Source: Candidatus Altarchaeota archaeon (GTDB taxonomy: Archaea; SpSt-1190). From it: DNA of 12,363 nucleotides. Positions 1 to 6,760 of the stretch are shown here, in pieces. The notes under the pieces were generated by a model. The model was given only the letters and a program-made list of their open reading frames with translations. It was not told the DNA's origin and did not search any database. The stretch is from positions 1 through 12,363 of the forward strand of contig JAAOXX010000023.1 in the NCBI GenBank assembly GCA_018221025.1, read 5' to 3'. The stretch's first letter is position 1. Each line of letters starts with the position of its first letter. Position numbers and translations under genes: made by a program.

Positions 1-399
1 CAAATCAACAGTGTCATAACCAGTGTAGAGAACTGACTGGGAGAGTCCAACTGTAATTGGTTCAATCTTTGAAAACTCAACTGGAATTGACCAATCATCA
101 ACTCCGGATTCGGCGTCTAAAGTGTATAGTCCTGGAACATCTGAAGAAACCATTATTACAATTTGTTTACAATCTGGAACAGTAGAGGTTCCTAAGAAAT
201 CAACAGTTACTCGATTTGGAGACATTGAGAAGTCTGGAGAAGTGAACTGGAAGGTTCTTGCTTCATTCGACCGTGAACAAAAATCAAGATACACATATCC
301 TTTGTTTTGTAATTCTGCCGGAGCGGTATACAATGAGTCATAATCTAGTGAAACTGCATAAACCGAAAACAACATCAAAATCGGAACTAACCATTTCAT
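1..399 (-). CDS. Exported protein of unknown function, N-terminal part (runs off left edge)
   Basis: This open frame begins with ATG at 399 and stays open to base 1, giving 133 residues of a longer protein. It opens with MKWLVPILMLFSVYAVSLDY: a lysine, a hydrophobic stretch of about 15 residues and a small-residue region (VYAVS). That is a typical signal peptide, so the rest should lie outside the membrane. The mature part is rich in Ser, Thr, Val, Asp and Tyr, with two Cys (near residues 40 and 78), and looks like a beta-rich extracellular domain; I recognise no family. It lies 21 bp after an ABC ATPase gene, so it may be a partner of that transporter, such as a periplasmic-facing subunit. 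A TATA-like box at 419-425 sits 23 bp ahead of the ATG, and a GGTG lies 3 bases before it. Function is not known. Confidence 0.75.
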   Translation of the reverse strand, partial: MKWLVPILMLFSVYAVSLDYDSLYTAPAELQNKGYVYLDFCSRSNEARTFQFTSPDFSMSPNRVTVDFLGTSTVPDCKQIVIMVSSDVPGLYTLDAESGVDDWSIPVEFSKIEPITVGLSQSVLYTGYDTVDL

Positions 400-416
400 A
401 GACACCGTTAATATAT

Positions 417-427
417 CCTTTTATATG
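417..427 (-). promoter_or_regulatory. TATA-like promoter box for the exported-protein gene
   Basis: On the minus strand the sequence is CATATAAAAGG. TATAAAA is centred at 422, 23 bp before the ATG at 399, so the transcript would start at or very near the ATG. The box contains the TAA stop codon (423-421) of the ABC ATPase gene. Transcription start is inferred from spacing only. Confidence 0.55.
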
Positions 428-1062
428 ATTTCTCCATCCTTCATTTTTATTACTCTGTCGGCATATTCTTTGTGTTCAGGATTATGTGAAACAATTACAA
501 CGGCTTTTCCTTGGTCCGCCAAATCCCTGAGCAAATTCATAACAGACTTCCCAGTTTTTGAATCAAGATTTCCAGTTGGCTCATCTGCAAATAAAATCTT
601 TGGGTCATTAATTAGTGAACGGGCAATTGCGACCCTCTGTTTTTCACCACCAGATAATTGACGGGGGTAGTGATGCATTCTCTTTGTAATACCCAGCATT
701 TCAGCCAATTCACCTGCCCTTCCCTGTGGAGTGTTTCCTCCAAATAAAGTTGGGAGAACAATATTGTCATGAGCAGTTATACTAGGTATAAGACCAAAGT
801 CTTGGAACACGAATCCCATAAATTCCGACCTAAGCTTTGCCCGCTCGGATTCACTGGTTGGAACAGGTTTACCCATTAGTTTCATTTTTCCCTTTGTTGG
901 AATATCTAAAATTCCCATCATATTAAGGAGGGTACTTTTTCCAGAACCGCTGTGACCAGTTACAAGAAGCACTTCATTGCTTTTAATTTTCAAGGATACG
1001 TTGCTGAGTGCCTTTACCATTGGATAATGCCTTGAAACACTAACCAACTCTTCGAGTATCAC
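421..1062 (-). CDS. ABC transporter ATP-binding protein, MacB/LolD/FtsE type
   Basis: This is the ATPase subunit of an ABC transporter of the kind that works with MacB/FtsX-type permeases, which move lipoproteins, peptides or drugs or act as mechanotransmitters at the inner face of the membrane. With the GTG start at 1062 it has 213 residues, normal for the subfamily. All nucleotide-binding motifs are intact: Walker A GHSGSGKST (about residues 36-44), a Q-loop in FVFQDFG, signature LSGGEKQR (136-143), Walker B ILFADEPT (156-163) followed by the D-loop GNLDS, and the switch histidine in VIVSH. GNLDS and QDFGLIP are characteristic of the MacB/LolD group. A TTG at 1083 would add seven residues. 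I prefer GTG 1062 because the protein then begins MILEELVSVS, as homologues do, and a T/A-rich box lies 23.5 bp upstream. No permease is visible; it may lie beyond the exported-protein gene, off the left edge. Confidence 0.9.
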   Translation of the reverse strand: MILEELVSVSRHYPMVKALSNVSLKIKSNEVLLVTGHSGSGKSTLLNMMGILDIPTKGKMKLMGKPVPTSESERAKLRSEFMGFVFQDFGLIPSITAHDNIVLPTLFGGNTPQGRAGELAEMLGITKRMHHYPRQLSGGEKQRVAIARSLINDPKILFADEPTGNLDSKTGKSVMNLLRDLADQGKAVVIVSHNPEHKEYADRVIKMKDGEII

Positions 1063-1080
1063 TAACAACGGTAAATTGAG

Positions 1081-1091
1081 CAATTAAAAAA
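1081..1091 (-). promoter_or_regulatory. TATA-like box for the ABC ATPase gene
   Basis: On the minus strand the sequence is TTTTTTAATTG. TTTAAT is centred near 1085.5, 23.5 bp before the GTG at 1062, the same spacing as for other genes here. This favours the GTG over the TTG at 1083, which lies inside the box. The T6 run could instead help end transcription of the small gene just upstream. Confidence 0.4.
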
Positions 1092-1226
1092 CTAGGGGAA
1101 GAAGCCACCAAGAGCCCCAAGAATTGAAACATAAAAGGTGGCAACAATTATGGGCCAATAAAGCAGGTGTAGTGTACTGGGCGGCTTCGATTGATCACCA
1201 ACTTTAATCTTGCTCTCATATGCCAC
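1092..1226 (-). CDS. 44-residue single-pass membrane protein, unknown
   Basis: This short frame starts at GTG 1226 and ends at TAG 1092. A polar N-terminal part (MAYESKIKVGDQSKPPSTLH) is followed by one hydrophobic segment of about 20 residues, LLYWPIIVATFYVSILGALG, ending GFFP. That is a plausible single transmembrane helix. The only start codon in the frame is the GTG, because TAA lies a few codons upstream. A TTTAAA box is centred 23.5 bp ahead of it, which supports both the gene and the start. It lies 29 bp after rtcB and just ahead of the ABC ATPase. By size it could be a small subunit of the ABC system or of another membrane complex. It lacks the proline/glycine pattern I would expect of Sec61-beta. 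No family recognised. Confidence 0.55.
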   Translation of the reverse strand: MAYESKIKVGDQSKPPSTLHLLYWPIIVATFYVSILGALGGFFP

Positions 1227-1244
1227 GCCAAGAAATCGGCAAGT

Positions 1245-1254
1245 GGTTTAAATC
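1245..1254 (-). promoter_or_regulatory. TATA-like box for the 44-residue membrane protein
   Basis: On the minus strand the sequence is GATTTAAACC. TTTAAA is centred at 1249.5, 23.5 bp before the GTG at 1226, directly after the rtcB stop codon. The spacing implies a leaderless transcript. Confidence 0.5.
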
Positions 1255-1255
1255 A

Positions 1256-2644
1256 TTATCCCTTGACAACACCCATTGGCAAGAGTTTTGCAACAGTGTC
1301 AGAAATTCCTGCTCGCTTAACAACACCAACAACTTCATCAATGTCCTTGTATGCTTCAGGTGCTTCTTCTGAAACTCCTGATTTTTTGTTTGTCATAACT
1401 GTGATTCCTCTTCTCTTAAGACTTGCAATAATTTTATTACTCGAGAGACTTCTCCTAGCTTTGGACCTACTCATAACTCGTCCAGCACCGTGACATGTAC
1501 TTTCAAATGTGTCGGGATTTCCCTTCCCTATAAGAACATAACTTGCAGTGCCCATTGAACCTGGAATAATTACTGGTTGACCTAAGTTTTTGAATTCATC
1601 TGGTAAATCTGTCCTTCCAGGACCAAATGCACGAGTCGCCCCCTTTCTATGAATAAAAATTTCTTCTTTGTGTTTTTCGAATTTTCCAATATTGTGGGCA
1701 ACATCATACAGGAGTTTTGGTGTATCCCCTAAGTATTCTTCAAAAACCTGCCGGACAAAATAAGTAATAATTTGGCGGTTCACAAATGCAAAATTTACTG
1801 CGCACCTCATTGCGTTTATGTATTTCTCACCTTCTTTGCTTTTTAGTGGGGCGGCTGCCAATTCTTTGTCTGGAAGACGAAATCCAAACTTATTCTGACT
1901 TCGCATCATTAAAGAAATATAGTCGCTAGCAATTTGATGACCAAATCCACGGGAACCAGTGTGAATCATAATTACAACTTGATCTTTTTCGATGCCGAAT
2001 TCTTTTGCATGCTCAAAGGTGGAAGAGACTCGTTGAATTTCAATAAAATGATTTCCTGCACCAAGAGTCCCAATCTGTTTCAGTCCACGAGACAGGGCCC
2101 TTTGGCTAACATCACCGTGTGACGTTTTCATTGAACCATTCTCTTCAATATGGTTAAGGTCGTATTCAGTTGCATATCCTTGACCATGTGCCCAACCAAC
2201 ACCACGAGTTATAATTTCCAAAAATTCACTTTTGGATAAGTCCATTGCACCCTTTGACCCTACACCACTTGGAACTGCTTTGAAAATTGATGCAGTAAGT
2301 TTTTCAATCAAGGGTTTAACTTCTTTAAATTTTAAGTTGGTTTTTAGTAGACGAATACCGCAATTAATATCGTAACCAATTCCCCCCGGACTAACCAATC
2401 CATCTTCGGCAGAAAAAGCTGCAACCCCACCAATTGGAAAACCATATCCTTCGTGTCCATCGGGCATTACTGAAACATTTGGCAGAACCCCTGGAAGAGA
2501 TGCAACATTCATAGCTTGTTTGAGTGTACGGTCTTCTTTCATTTTTTTAATCAACGCATCTGAGGCATAAACATTAATTGGGACCTTCATTTCCCCTGAC
2601 TTCTCAATTTCCCATAAATAATCATTTATGCGCTTAAGGTTCAC
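1256..2644 (-). CDS. rtcB: RNA-splicing ligase RtcB
   Basis: RtcB is the GTP- and Mn2+-dependent 3'-5' RNA ligase that joins 2',3'-cyclic-phosphate or 3'-phosphate ends to 5'-OH ends. In archaea it seals tRNA exons after intron removal and repairs broken RNA. The 462 residues are close to the usual length of about 480, and no intein interrupts the frame (some archaeal rtcB genes carry one). Expected metal ligands and catalytic residues are present: DINCGIRLL with D92 and C95, GAGNHF with H199, MIHTGSRGFGHQ with H228, DVAHNIG with H317, and STCHGAGR with H385, the expected histidine that takes GMP. The C-terminus GVVKG also matches the family. The start is GTG at 2644: a TTTTAA box lies 24.5 bp upstream, and the residues from MNLKRI onward match the family N-terminus. 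It is 21 bp after the geranylgeranyl reductase gene. Confidence 0.97.
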   Translation of the reverse strand: MNLKRINDYLWEIEKSGEMKVPINVYASDALIKKMKEDRTLKQAMNVASLPGVLPNVSVMPDGHEGYGFPIGGVAAFSAEDGLVSPGGIGYDINCGIRLLKTNLKFKEVKPLIEKLTASIFKAVPSGVGSKGAMDLSKSEFLEIITRGVGWAHGQGYATEYDLNHIEENGSMKTSHGDVSQRALSRGLKQIGTLGAGNHFIEIQRVSSTFEHAKEFGIEKDQVVIMIHTGSRGFGHQIASDYISLMMRSQNKFGFRLPDKELAAAPLKSKEGEKYINAMRCAVNFAFVNRQIITYFVRQVFEEYLGDTPKLLYDVAHNIGKFEKHKEEIFIHRKGATRAFGPGRTDLPDEFKNLGQPVIIPGSMGTASYVLIGKGNPDTFESTCHGAGRVMSRSKARRSLSSNKIIASLKRRGITVMTNKKSGVSEEAPEAYKDIDEVVGVVKRAGISDTVAKLLPMGVVKG

Positions 2645-2662
2645 TGGAAGTAATCACATAGT

Positions 2663-2673
2663 GGGTTAAAAGC
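2663..2673 (-). promoter_or_regulatory. TATA-like box for rtcB
   Basis: On the minus strand the sequence is GCTTTTAACCC. TTTTAA is centred at 2668.5, 24.5 bp before the GTG at 2644. The TAA is also the stop codon (2668-2666) of the upstream reductase gene. This implies a leaderless rtcB transcript independent of the reductase. Confidence 0.5.
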
Positions 2674-3892
2674 TTAGTGAAGAATAAAGTTTTTCCAGTT
2701 TTTTTGTCCACTTAGTCAAGCCATCCGGCGTTTTTGGATATTTTTGGTAATGTCTACGGATTTGTCTCATCTTAAACAAAATCTTTAGTGCAAGGGGATT
2801 GAAAGGAATTTTTAACATACTCTTTCGGTTTTTGAAAAGAGATAGTATTTTTTGAATCCTGTCTTTGTCAACTTGCCACAATACTTCTTTGACCACATCC
2901 ATTGAAGCCATTTGTGAACCAACATCTCGCATATACTCATTCATGGACCAAAGAGCTTCAAAAGTCCATTCAGCCTCTTGAATATTTTTTAATTTTGATG
3001 CGGCCAAGTAAGCAGCCTCAATGCTTGGGCCAATACCCTCCCCCGTAACTGGATCAATTGTTGGAGCCGCATCCCCTAAAACCAGGATTCCGGGACCAAC
3101 TAAACTTAGTGGAGGTCTCGACATAGGAATTGGAGCACCCGCTTCATGAACAATACCCGTAATTGGTAGAAGTGACTTAAGTTTTTCATAATTTTTAACT
3201 AGGTCCTTGGAGTTTTCAGGTAATACACCTAATCCAATATTTGCTTGACTCTTTCCTTGAGGAAAATACCACCAGTAACCCTTTGGCGATAATTCAGAAT
3301 CCAAGTACATGTAAACCGAATTTAAGTCTCCCATAGTTTGCACATTCACAATTCCCCTATAGCAAAGCCAGTTTACCTTTGGGTTTTCTGAAACTGCCCA
3401 ATCTTTTGGAAGCTGAGACTTAACTCTTGAACTAAACCCACTAGCATCTACAACCAATCTTGCTCTCAGCTCAATCATTTTTCTGTCATGTCTTGCCTTA
3501 ATTCCAACAACTCGACCGTTTTCAATAATTACTTTTGTGAATGTTGTTTTTTTCAAAAACCTTGCACCAGCACTGGTGGCTTCACCAAGAATTCGTTTAC
3601 CAAATTCATTTCGGTTTATTACATAAATTCCACCCAAAAGTTTGATTTGAAAATTATATGCCGGGGGTGAAAGCTTCACAAAATCAGTTTTAATATATAG
3701 TTCTTTTCCACTTGGGGGTCTCAGTCCCGTATTTTCAATTGCCCTTTCAACAAGGCCATTTCCACACGGTTTATTCCAGAGAGTTGATGTGTCACCCGAA
3801 TCAATGATTATAACGCTAAATCCTTTTTCCGCCGCAAATTTGGCGAAACTGGAACCAGCAGGACCGGCACCAACAATTAGGATATCCGTCAT
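2666..3892 (-). CDS. Geranylgeranyl reductase family protein (archaeal lipid saturation)
   Basis: This is an FAD-dependent oxidoreductase of the geranylgeranyl reductase family, which in archaea saturates the isoprenoid chains of digeranylgeranylglycerophospholipids to give phytanyl lipids. It has 408 residues, as usual. The N-terminal dinucleotide fold reads ILIVGAGPAGSSFAKFAAEKGF, then an acidic D31 at the end of strand two. PCGNGL (42-47) matches the conserved family Cys-Gly motif. The strand VVDASGFSS (147-155) and GDAAPTIDPVTGEGIGPS (273-290) form the second FAD-contacting block. YWWYFPQG (206-213) matches the family's substrate-domain motif. The gene is divergent from dtdA, sharing 44 bp. 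The exact substrate cannot be read from sequence: plant-type chlorophyll reductases are related, but the archaeal setting favours membrane lipid synthesis. Confidence 0.88.
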   Translation of the reverse strand: MTDILIVGAGPAGSSFAKFAAEKGFSVIIIDSGDTSTLWNKPCGNGLVERAIENTGLRPPSGKELYIKTDFVKLSPPAYNFQIKLLGGIYVINRNEFGKRILGEATSAGARFLKKTTFTKVIIENGRVVGIKARHDRKMIELRARLVVDASGFSSRVKSQLPKDWAVSENPKVNWLCYRGIVNVQTMGDLNSVYMYLDSELSPKGYWWYFPQGKSQANIGLGVLPENSKDLVKNYEKLKSLLPITGIVHEAGAPIPMSRPPLSLVGPGILVLGDAAPTIDPVTGEGIGPSIEAAYLAASKLKNIQEAEWTFEALWSMNEYMRDVGSQMASMDVVKEVLWQVDKDRIQKILSLFKNRKSMLKIPFNPLALKILFKMRQIRRHYQKYPKTPDGLTKWTKKLEKLYSSLSF

Positions 3893-3910
3893 ATATCAAT
3901 TAGAAAACGT

Positions 3911-3920
3911 TATTTAAATT
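3911..3920. promoter_or_regulatory. Shared bidirectional TATA box between the reductase gene and dtdA
   Basis: The 44 bp between the divergent start codons at 3892 (minus) and 3937 (plus) hold only one strong A/T block, TATTTAAATT. Its core TTTAAA (3913-3918) is a perfect palindrome. The centre is 23.5 bp from the minus ATG and 21.5 bp from the plus ATG, so the same box could position the polymerase either way, giving two leaderless transcripts. There is no room for separate core promoters. Confidence 0.55.
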
Positions 3921-3936
3921 GGCTCCGTGTCAATCT

Positions 3937-4680
3937 ATGAAGAAATTAGTTGTTGGTTCATCTGCCCATAAAGCAAGCATCAATATTCTAAATGCACTCG
4001 GTGATGTCGAAAAAACCCTAGTGTGTGAATCATCAATCGTAGATTTATTTGAATTAAAGGATGTGAAAAATACTTTGTTAATTGTTGCGAGTCCCCATTC
4101 GAGTTCGGCAGGGGTTATGTCTTTGAGTGTTCACACTCCTGGAAATTTCGGTGACAATGAATTTGGAGGAAATCCCAAAAGTCTCAGTATAGCACCTGGA
4201 CTTTATCTCGGAAATGGATTAAGGAAATTTCAAGAAATAAAGGAAAGGGAAAAACTTACTCATGAAGTAACTCTTGAAGTAACCCACCATGGCCCCAGTT
4301 TCAACACACCCATGATATATGTTGAACTTGGTTCGGATGAAAAGGGATGGGAAAGTAAAGATGGGGCAAAGGCAGCTGCAGAAGTAATTGAGTTTCTATT
4401 GGACTTAGAGCCAAGTGGTGACACAGCAATTGGAGTTGGTGGACCACATTATGCACCTAACTTTACAAAGTGGACACTCGGCGGGAGAAATTTTGGACAC
4501 ATATGCCCAAAATACGGAGTGGAGGATTTAACTGAAAAAACTTTTGAAGAAATGATTTTGAAGACCATACCTAAACCCGAAGTGTTAGTAATAGATTGGA
4601 AGGGGACGCCGAGTAGTTACAGAAAAAACATTGAAAAGATGGCAAATTCATTTGGACTAACTATAGAAAGAGCCCGATAA
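3937..4680 (+). CDS. dtdA: D-aminoacyl-tRNA deacylase, archaeal type
   Basis: DtdA (DTD2) hydrolyses D-amino acids from mischarged tRNAs, protecting translation from D-residues. This form is found in archaea and plants and is unrelated to bacterial DTD1. It has 247 residues, typical for the family. The family hallmarks are present in order: ASPHSSSAGVMSLSVHTPGN (51-70), EVTHHGPSFNTPMIYVELGS (114-133, with H117 and H118), and GVGGPHYAPNFT (167-178, H171). The start is ATG 3937. An in-frame TTG at 3919 would lie inside the TATA box and add six residues unlike the family. It is the only plus-strand gene. Its last 20 bp overlap the 3' end of the convergent transporter gene. Confidence 0.95.
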   Translation: MKKLVVGSSAHKASINILNALGDVEKTLVCESSIVDLFELKDVKNTLLIVASPHSSSAGVMSLSVHTPGNFGDNEFGGNPKSLSIAPGLYLGNGLRKFQEIKEREKLTHEVTLEVTHHGPSFNTPMIYVELGSDEKGWESKDGAKAAAEVIEFLLDLEPSGDTAIGVGGPHYAPNFTKWTLGGRNFGHICPKYGVEDLTEKTFEEMILKTIPKPEVLVIDWKGTPSSYRKNIEKMANSFGLTIERAR

Positions 4681-5743
4681 ATCCCGCAGCAACAAATACC
4701 ATTCCGAGAATTTTACTAATTGGACGGGGCAGATTTGTTTTCCATTTCTCGGTTGCTTTGTTGTGAGCAAAACAAGCAAGTGCCAAGAATAGCAATAAGC
4801 TTACACCGCCAAGTCTTGCAACCAGAGTTGTCAGACTTAAGACTTTGTATTCTCGAACCAGCATATAAAGTAGTGCAACAGGGAGCAAGAGGAGTGCGTA
4901 TATGGTTTTCTTTGGAACATATGACTCAAAAACTCGAGTAAATGAGTGTGAAACTACAATAAATGATGTGTAGAAGGCAAGGAGTGCAATTGCCGATACA
5001 AGGAATGCATAAAATGGTGGATAAATTTGAGTAAGAGTCGCTGTGCTAAGTTCTGACAAGTTTGGAGAAGTCCCTGCAGTGGTTATTCCAAATGCCGCAT
5101 ACGATAGAAACGCAAATGCGAATGCTGCAAAAAATACGCGAATATTAGTTTTTTCATCGCGTATAAGTCTTCGAACTTCATATATTGAAAAATGCCCAGC
5201 TAATGCAAATGCAACTAATGAAATAAACAATGGGATTTGTGAGATGGAGCCATAAAGTGGAACGGCAATTGAATCAAAGTTCAGATTAATGGGAACAATG
5301 AATAACATCAAAGCAACTAAGAACATTGAAAGGTATGTAGACGTTAATGCGGCAAGAGTTAATCCACCAATAGCTGGTATCGCGGCAAGAACAAAAAACA
5401 AAGCACTCCAATAATGAGGAACTCCGCCCAGCCACGCGGACAATTGGTTTCCGGCGGCTAAAACATATGCAGCAAGTGCACTGTATGTGAAAATTCCATA
5501 GAATGCTGTGGCAAGACCGCCGTATTTTCCAAGAAACAATTTGACACTACCTTCTACATCATCCCCAGTCATCTCAATTAATTCGAGTATCACGAAGGCC
5601 GCCAAGTTGAGGGCAATGGCAACAAAGGTTAAAGTAATTAGGAAATAACCCACACCAATTTGCTGAACAAGTGCAGGGATAAGTAACACGCCAATCCCAA
5701 ATAGTGAAGAAAGCATGTACCCCATGGCAAGCAGTAGACCCAC
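4661..5743 (-). CDS. APC-superfamily amino-acid-transporter-like membrane protein
   Basis: This 360-residue protein is hydrophobic throughout, with about 10-11 predicted membrane helices. The first helix reads GYMLSSLFGIGVLLIPALV. The small-residue break with GIG and a following IP resembles the unwound helix 1 (GxG...P) that binds the substrate's carboxylate in amino acid transporters of the APC fold, especially the aromatic and neutral amino acid permease groups. That is the basis for the call; the substrate is unknown. The loop HFSIYEVRRLIRDEKTN (184-200) is a plausible cytoplasmic loop. Start GTG 5743: a TTTAATAA box lies 24.5 bp upstream, and TAG closes the frame a few codons before the GTG. 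ATG at 5725 would remove part of helix 1. Its end overlaps dtdA by 20 bp, tail to tail. Confidence 0.7.
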   Translation of the reverse strand: MGLLLAMGYMLSSLFGIGVLLIPALVQQIGVGYFLITLTFVAIALNLAAFVILELIEMTGDDVEGSVKLFLGKYGGLATAFYGIFTYSALAAYVLAAGNQLSAWLGGVPHYWSALFFVLAAIPAIGGLTLAALTSTYLSMFLVALMLFIVPINLNFDSIAVPLYGSISQIPLFISLVAFALAGHFSIYEVRRLIRDEKTNIRVFFAAFAFAFLSYAAFGITTAGTSPNLSELSTATLTQIYPPFYAFLVSAIALLAFYTSFIVVSHSFTRVFESYVPKKTIYALLLLPVALLYMLVREYKVLSLTTLVARLGGVSLLLFLALACFAHNKATEKWKTNLPRPISKILGMVFVAAGFIGLFL

Positions 5744-5763
5744 AGTACCAGTAGATGTCTAAA

Positions 5764-5771
5764 TTATTAAA
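5764..5771 (-). promoter_or_regulatory. TATA-like box for the transporter gene
   Basis: On the minus strand the sequence is TTTAATAA, centred at 5767.5, 24.5 bp before GTG 5743. It includes the TAA stop codon (5769-5767) of the upstream membrane-protein gene. It supports the choice of GTG 5743. Confidence 0.5.
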
Positions 5772-6501
5772 CCCTTCCATTGAGGGATTTGACAAAAACT
5801 GCCTTTGAAGTTACCACATAAGGTATGGTGAATATCCCAAAGATAATTCCGACAAATGGAAAAAATGTAGTCAATTGGACAAGTATGTTTGCAATTAAGA
5901 CAAATGAAAAAACGATGAAGAATCGATTTTGAGTCATATCCCAAGAGGCTTTTAGGGGGTCTTTTTTACCCATTAAAGTGAATATATCCCAAAAAGAGAG
6001 TCTAACTGAGACATAGACAGTTAACACTAAAATGACCAAACCTAAGAAATGGGAAGAAACTAGGAGTAAAACTGATTCGATGAAGAGAAATGCTGTAATT
6101 AAGAAATAAATTAGTGAGTTGATTAGGAGCTTCGCATAGTGTTTTTTGAGAAGCAGAAATGATTTTTTCATATCAATATTTCTCTTTGAGAGTGATAGTA
6201 CTGCACCTGCAGTATGGGGAAATAAAAAGAACGGTGTGAGTAATATGAATGCAAAAACCAAGAAAACCACATATGCAATGAAGTAAGATGCATATTTTGT
6301 TGCAATCAATGAATCCAAAACCAAGTCAGGAGAAGCGAGTAGGTGACTTGCTCCTGAAGTCATGAATGGTATTAGAATTATTATTGAAACTATCGCAAAC
6401 AAAGTTACAATGAATATTCGTGAGAGGCAAAGCGAAATCAGTGGGACAAAGTTTTTCTTATAAAGTTCGAACCCCTTTGCGAAAGTCTCGCTTAAGTTCA
6501 T
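5767..6501 (-). CDS. Polytopic membrane protein, unknown function
   Basis: This 244-residue protein begins with a short amphipathic stretch MNLSETFAKGFELYKKN, then hydrophobic segments near residues 20-47, 70-103, 124-143, 146-168 and 193-230. That suggests five to six membrane helices. An N-terminal 'F..GF..Y.KN' start and a later 'DPLKASWDMTQNRF' turn (181-194) recall the loosely related archaeal/bacterial membrane families of the DUF975 and glycerophosphodiester-phosphodiesterase membrane-domain type. That is a weak resemblance from memory, and no catalytic motif is visible. Start ATG 6501 has a TATA-like box 25 bp upstream. It precedes the transporter gene by 23 bp and may be functionally tied to it, though each gene seems to have its own promoter. 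Confidence 0.75.
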   Translation of the reverse strand: MNLSETFAKGFELYKKNFVPLISLCLSRIFIVTLFAIVSIIILIPFMTSGASHLLASPDLVLDSLIATKYASYFIAYVVFLVFAFILLTPFFLFPHTAGAVLSLSKRNIDMKKSFLLLKKHYAKLLINSLIYFLITAFLFIESVLLLVSSHFLGLVILVLTVYVSVRLSFWDIFTLMGKKDPLKASWDMTQNRFFIVFSFVLIANILVQLTTFFPFVGIIFGIFTIPYVVTSKAVFVKSLNGRV

Positions 6502-6520
6502 GTGTAAATAGGGGGCAACG

Positions 6521-6530
6521 GCTTTTATTT
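6521..6530 (-). promoter_or_regulatory. TATA-like box for the 244-residue membrane protein gene
   Basis: On the minus strand the sequence is AAATAAAAGC, centred near 6526, about 25 bp before ATG 6501. The TAA stop (6527-6525) of the upstream small gene is inside it. A leaderless transcript is implied. Confidence 0.5.
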
Positions 6531-6731
6531 CTTTCTAAGCGTCTTAACTTTGAATTTTTCAAAAATCTGTGCAGCCATGTCAGTTGGCACTTCGACCACT
6601 ATGCCTTCAAGTGTTTTCTCAGCCCACTCCGGTGGGATAAGCCACTTCAATTTGTCTTTTCCAACTCGCTTCAATTGACCAAATTTTAGTTCAATCTTTT
6701 TTAGCTCGGCTTCATCGACTAGTATTTCCAC
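6525..6731 (-). CDS. Small basic protein (68 residues), unknown
   Basis: The frame runs from GTG 6731 to TAA 6525. The protein is lysine-rich (about 14 Lys) with alternating charged and hydrophobic residues, no signal peptide and no membrane segment, so it should be a soluble cytoplasmic protein. A central motif KLKWLIPPEWAEKTLEGIVV (27-46) and an end KTLRKK stand out; I recognise no family. A TTAAAT box is centred 24.5 bp ahead of the GTG. It follows rpl11 where archaea often encode L1, L10 and L12, but it resembles none of them. The basic nature and ribosomal neighbourhood would suit an RNA- or ribosome-associated role, which is inference only. Confidence 0.7.
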   Translation of the reverse strand: MEILVDEAELKKIELKFGQLKRVGKDKLKWLIPPEWAEKTLEGIVVEVPTDMAAQIFEKFKVKTLRKK

Positions 6732-6741
6732 AAAAACAAAA
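6732..6741 (-). terminator. Possible T-rich terminator of the rpl11 operon
   Basis: On the minus strand the stretch CTTTTGTTTTTG lies about 20-30 bp after the rpl11 stop and before the next start codon. T-rich runs without a hairpin commonly end archaeal transcripts. The evidence is composition and position only. Confidence 0.3.
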
Positions 6742-6750
6742 GGGTTTGAG

Positions 6751-6760
6751 GAATTTAAGC
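6751..6760 (-). promoter_or_regulatory. TATA-like box for the 68-residue gene
   Basis: On the minus strand the sequence is GCTTAAATTC. TTAAAT is centred at 6755.5, 24.5 bp before GTG 6731, immediately after the rpl11 stop codon. This supports the GTG start and an independent leaderless transcript. Confidence 0.45.

Noticed and set aside
1086..1091. T6 run on the minus strand as a terminator after the 44-residue gene
   Set aside because: Its position 23.5 bp before GTG 1062 fits the TATA pattern of the other genes better, so it was listed as a promoter element. A dual role is possible.
1256..2644. Possible intein in RtcB, as in some archaeal homologues
   Set aside because: The protein has normal length and all active-site motifs are continuous, with no splicing blocks.
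3919..3936. Upstream TTG start adding six residues to DtdA
   Set aside because: The TTG overlaps the TATA box and the added residues do not resemble the family N-terminus; ATG 3937 is preferred.
5574..5944. Alternative minus-strand frames across the membrane-protein/transporter junction, as possible small genes
   Set aside because: They are out-of-frame readings with irregular composition; the long hydrophobic frames explain the DNA.
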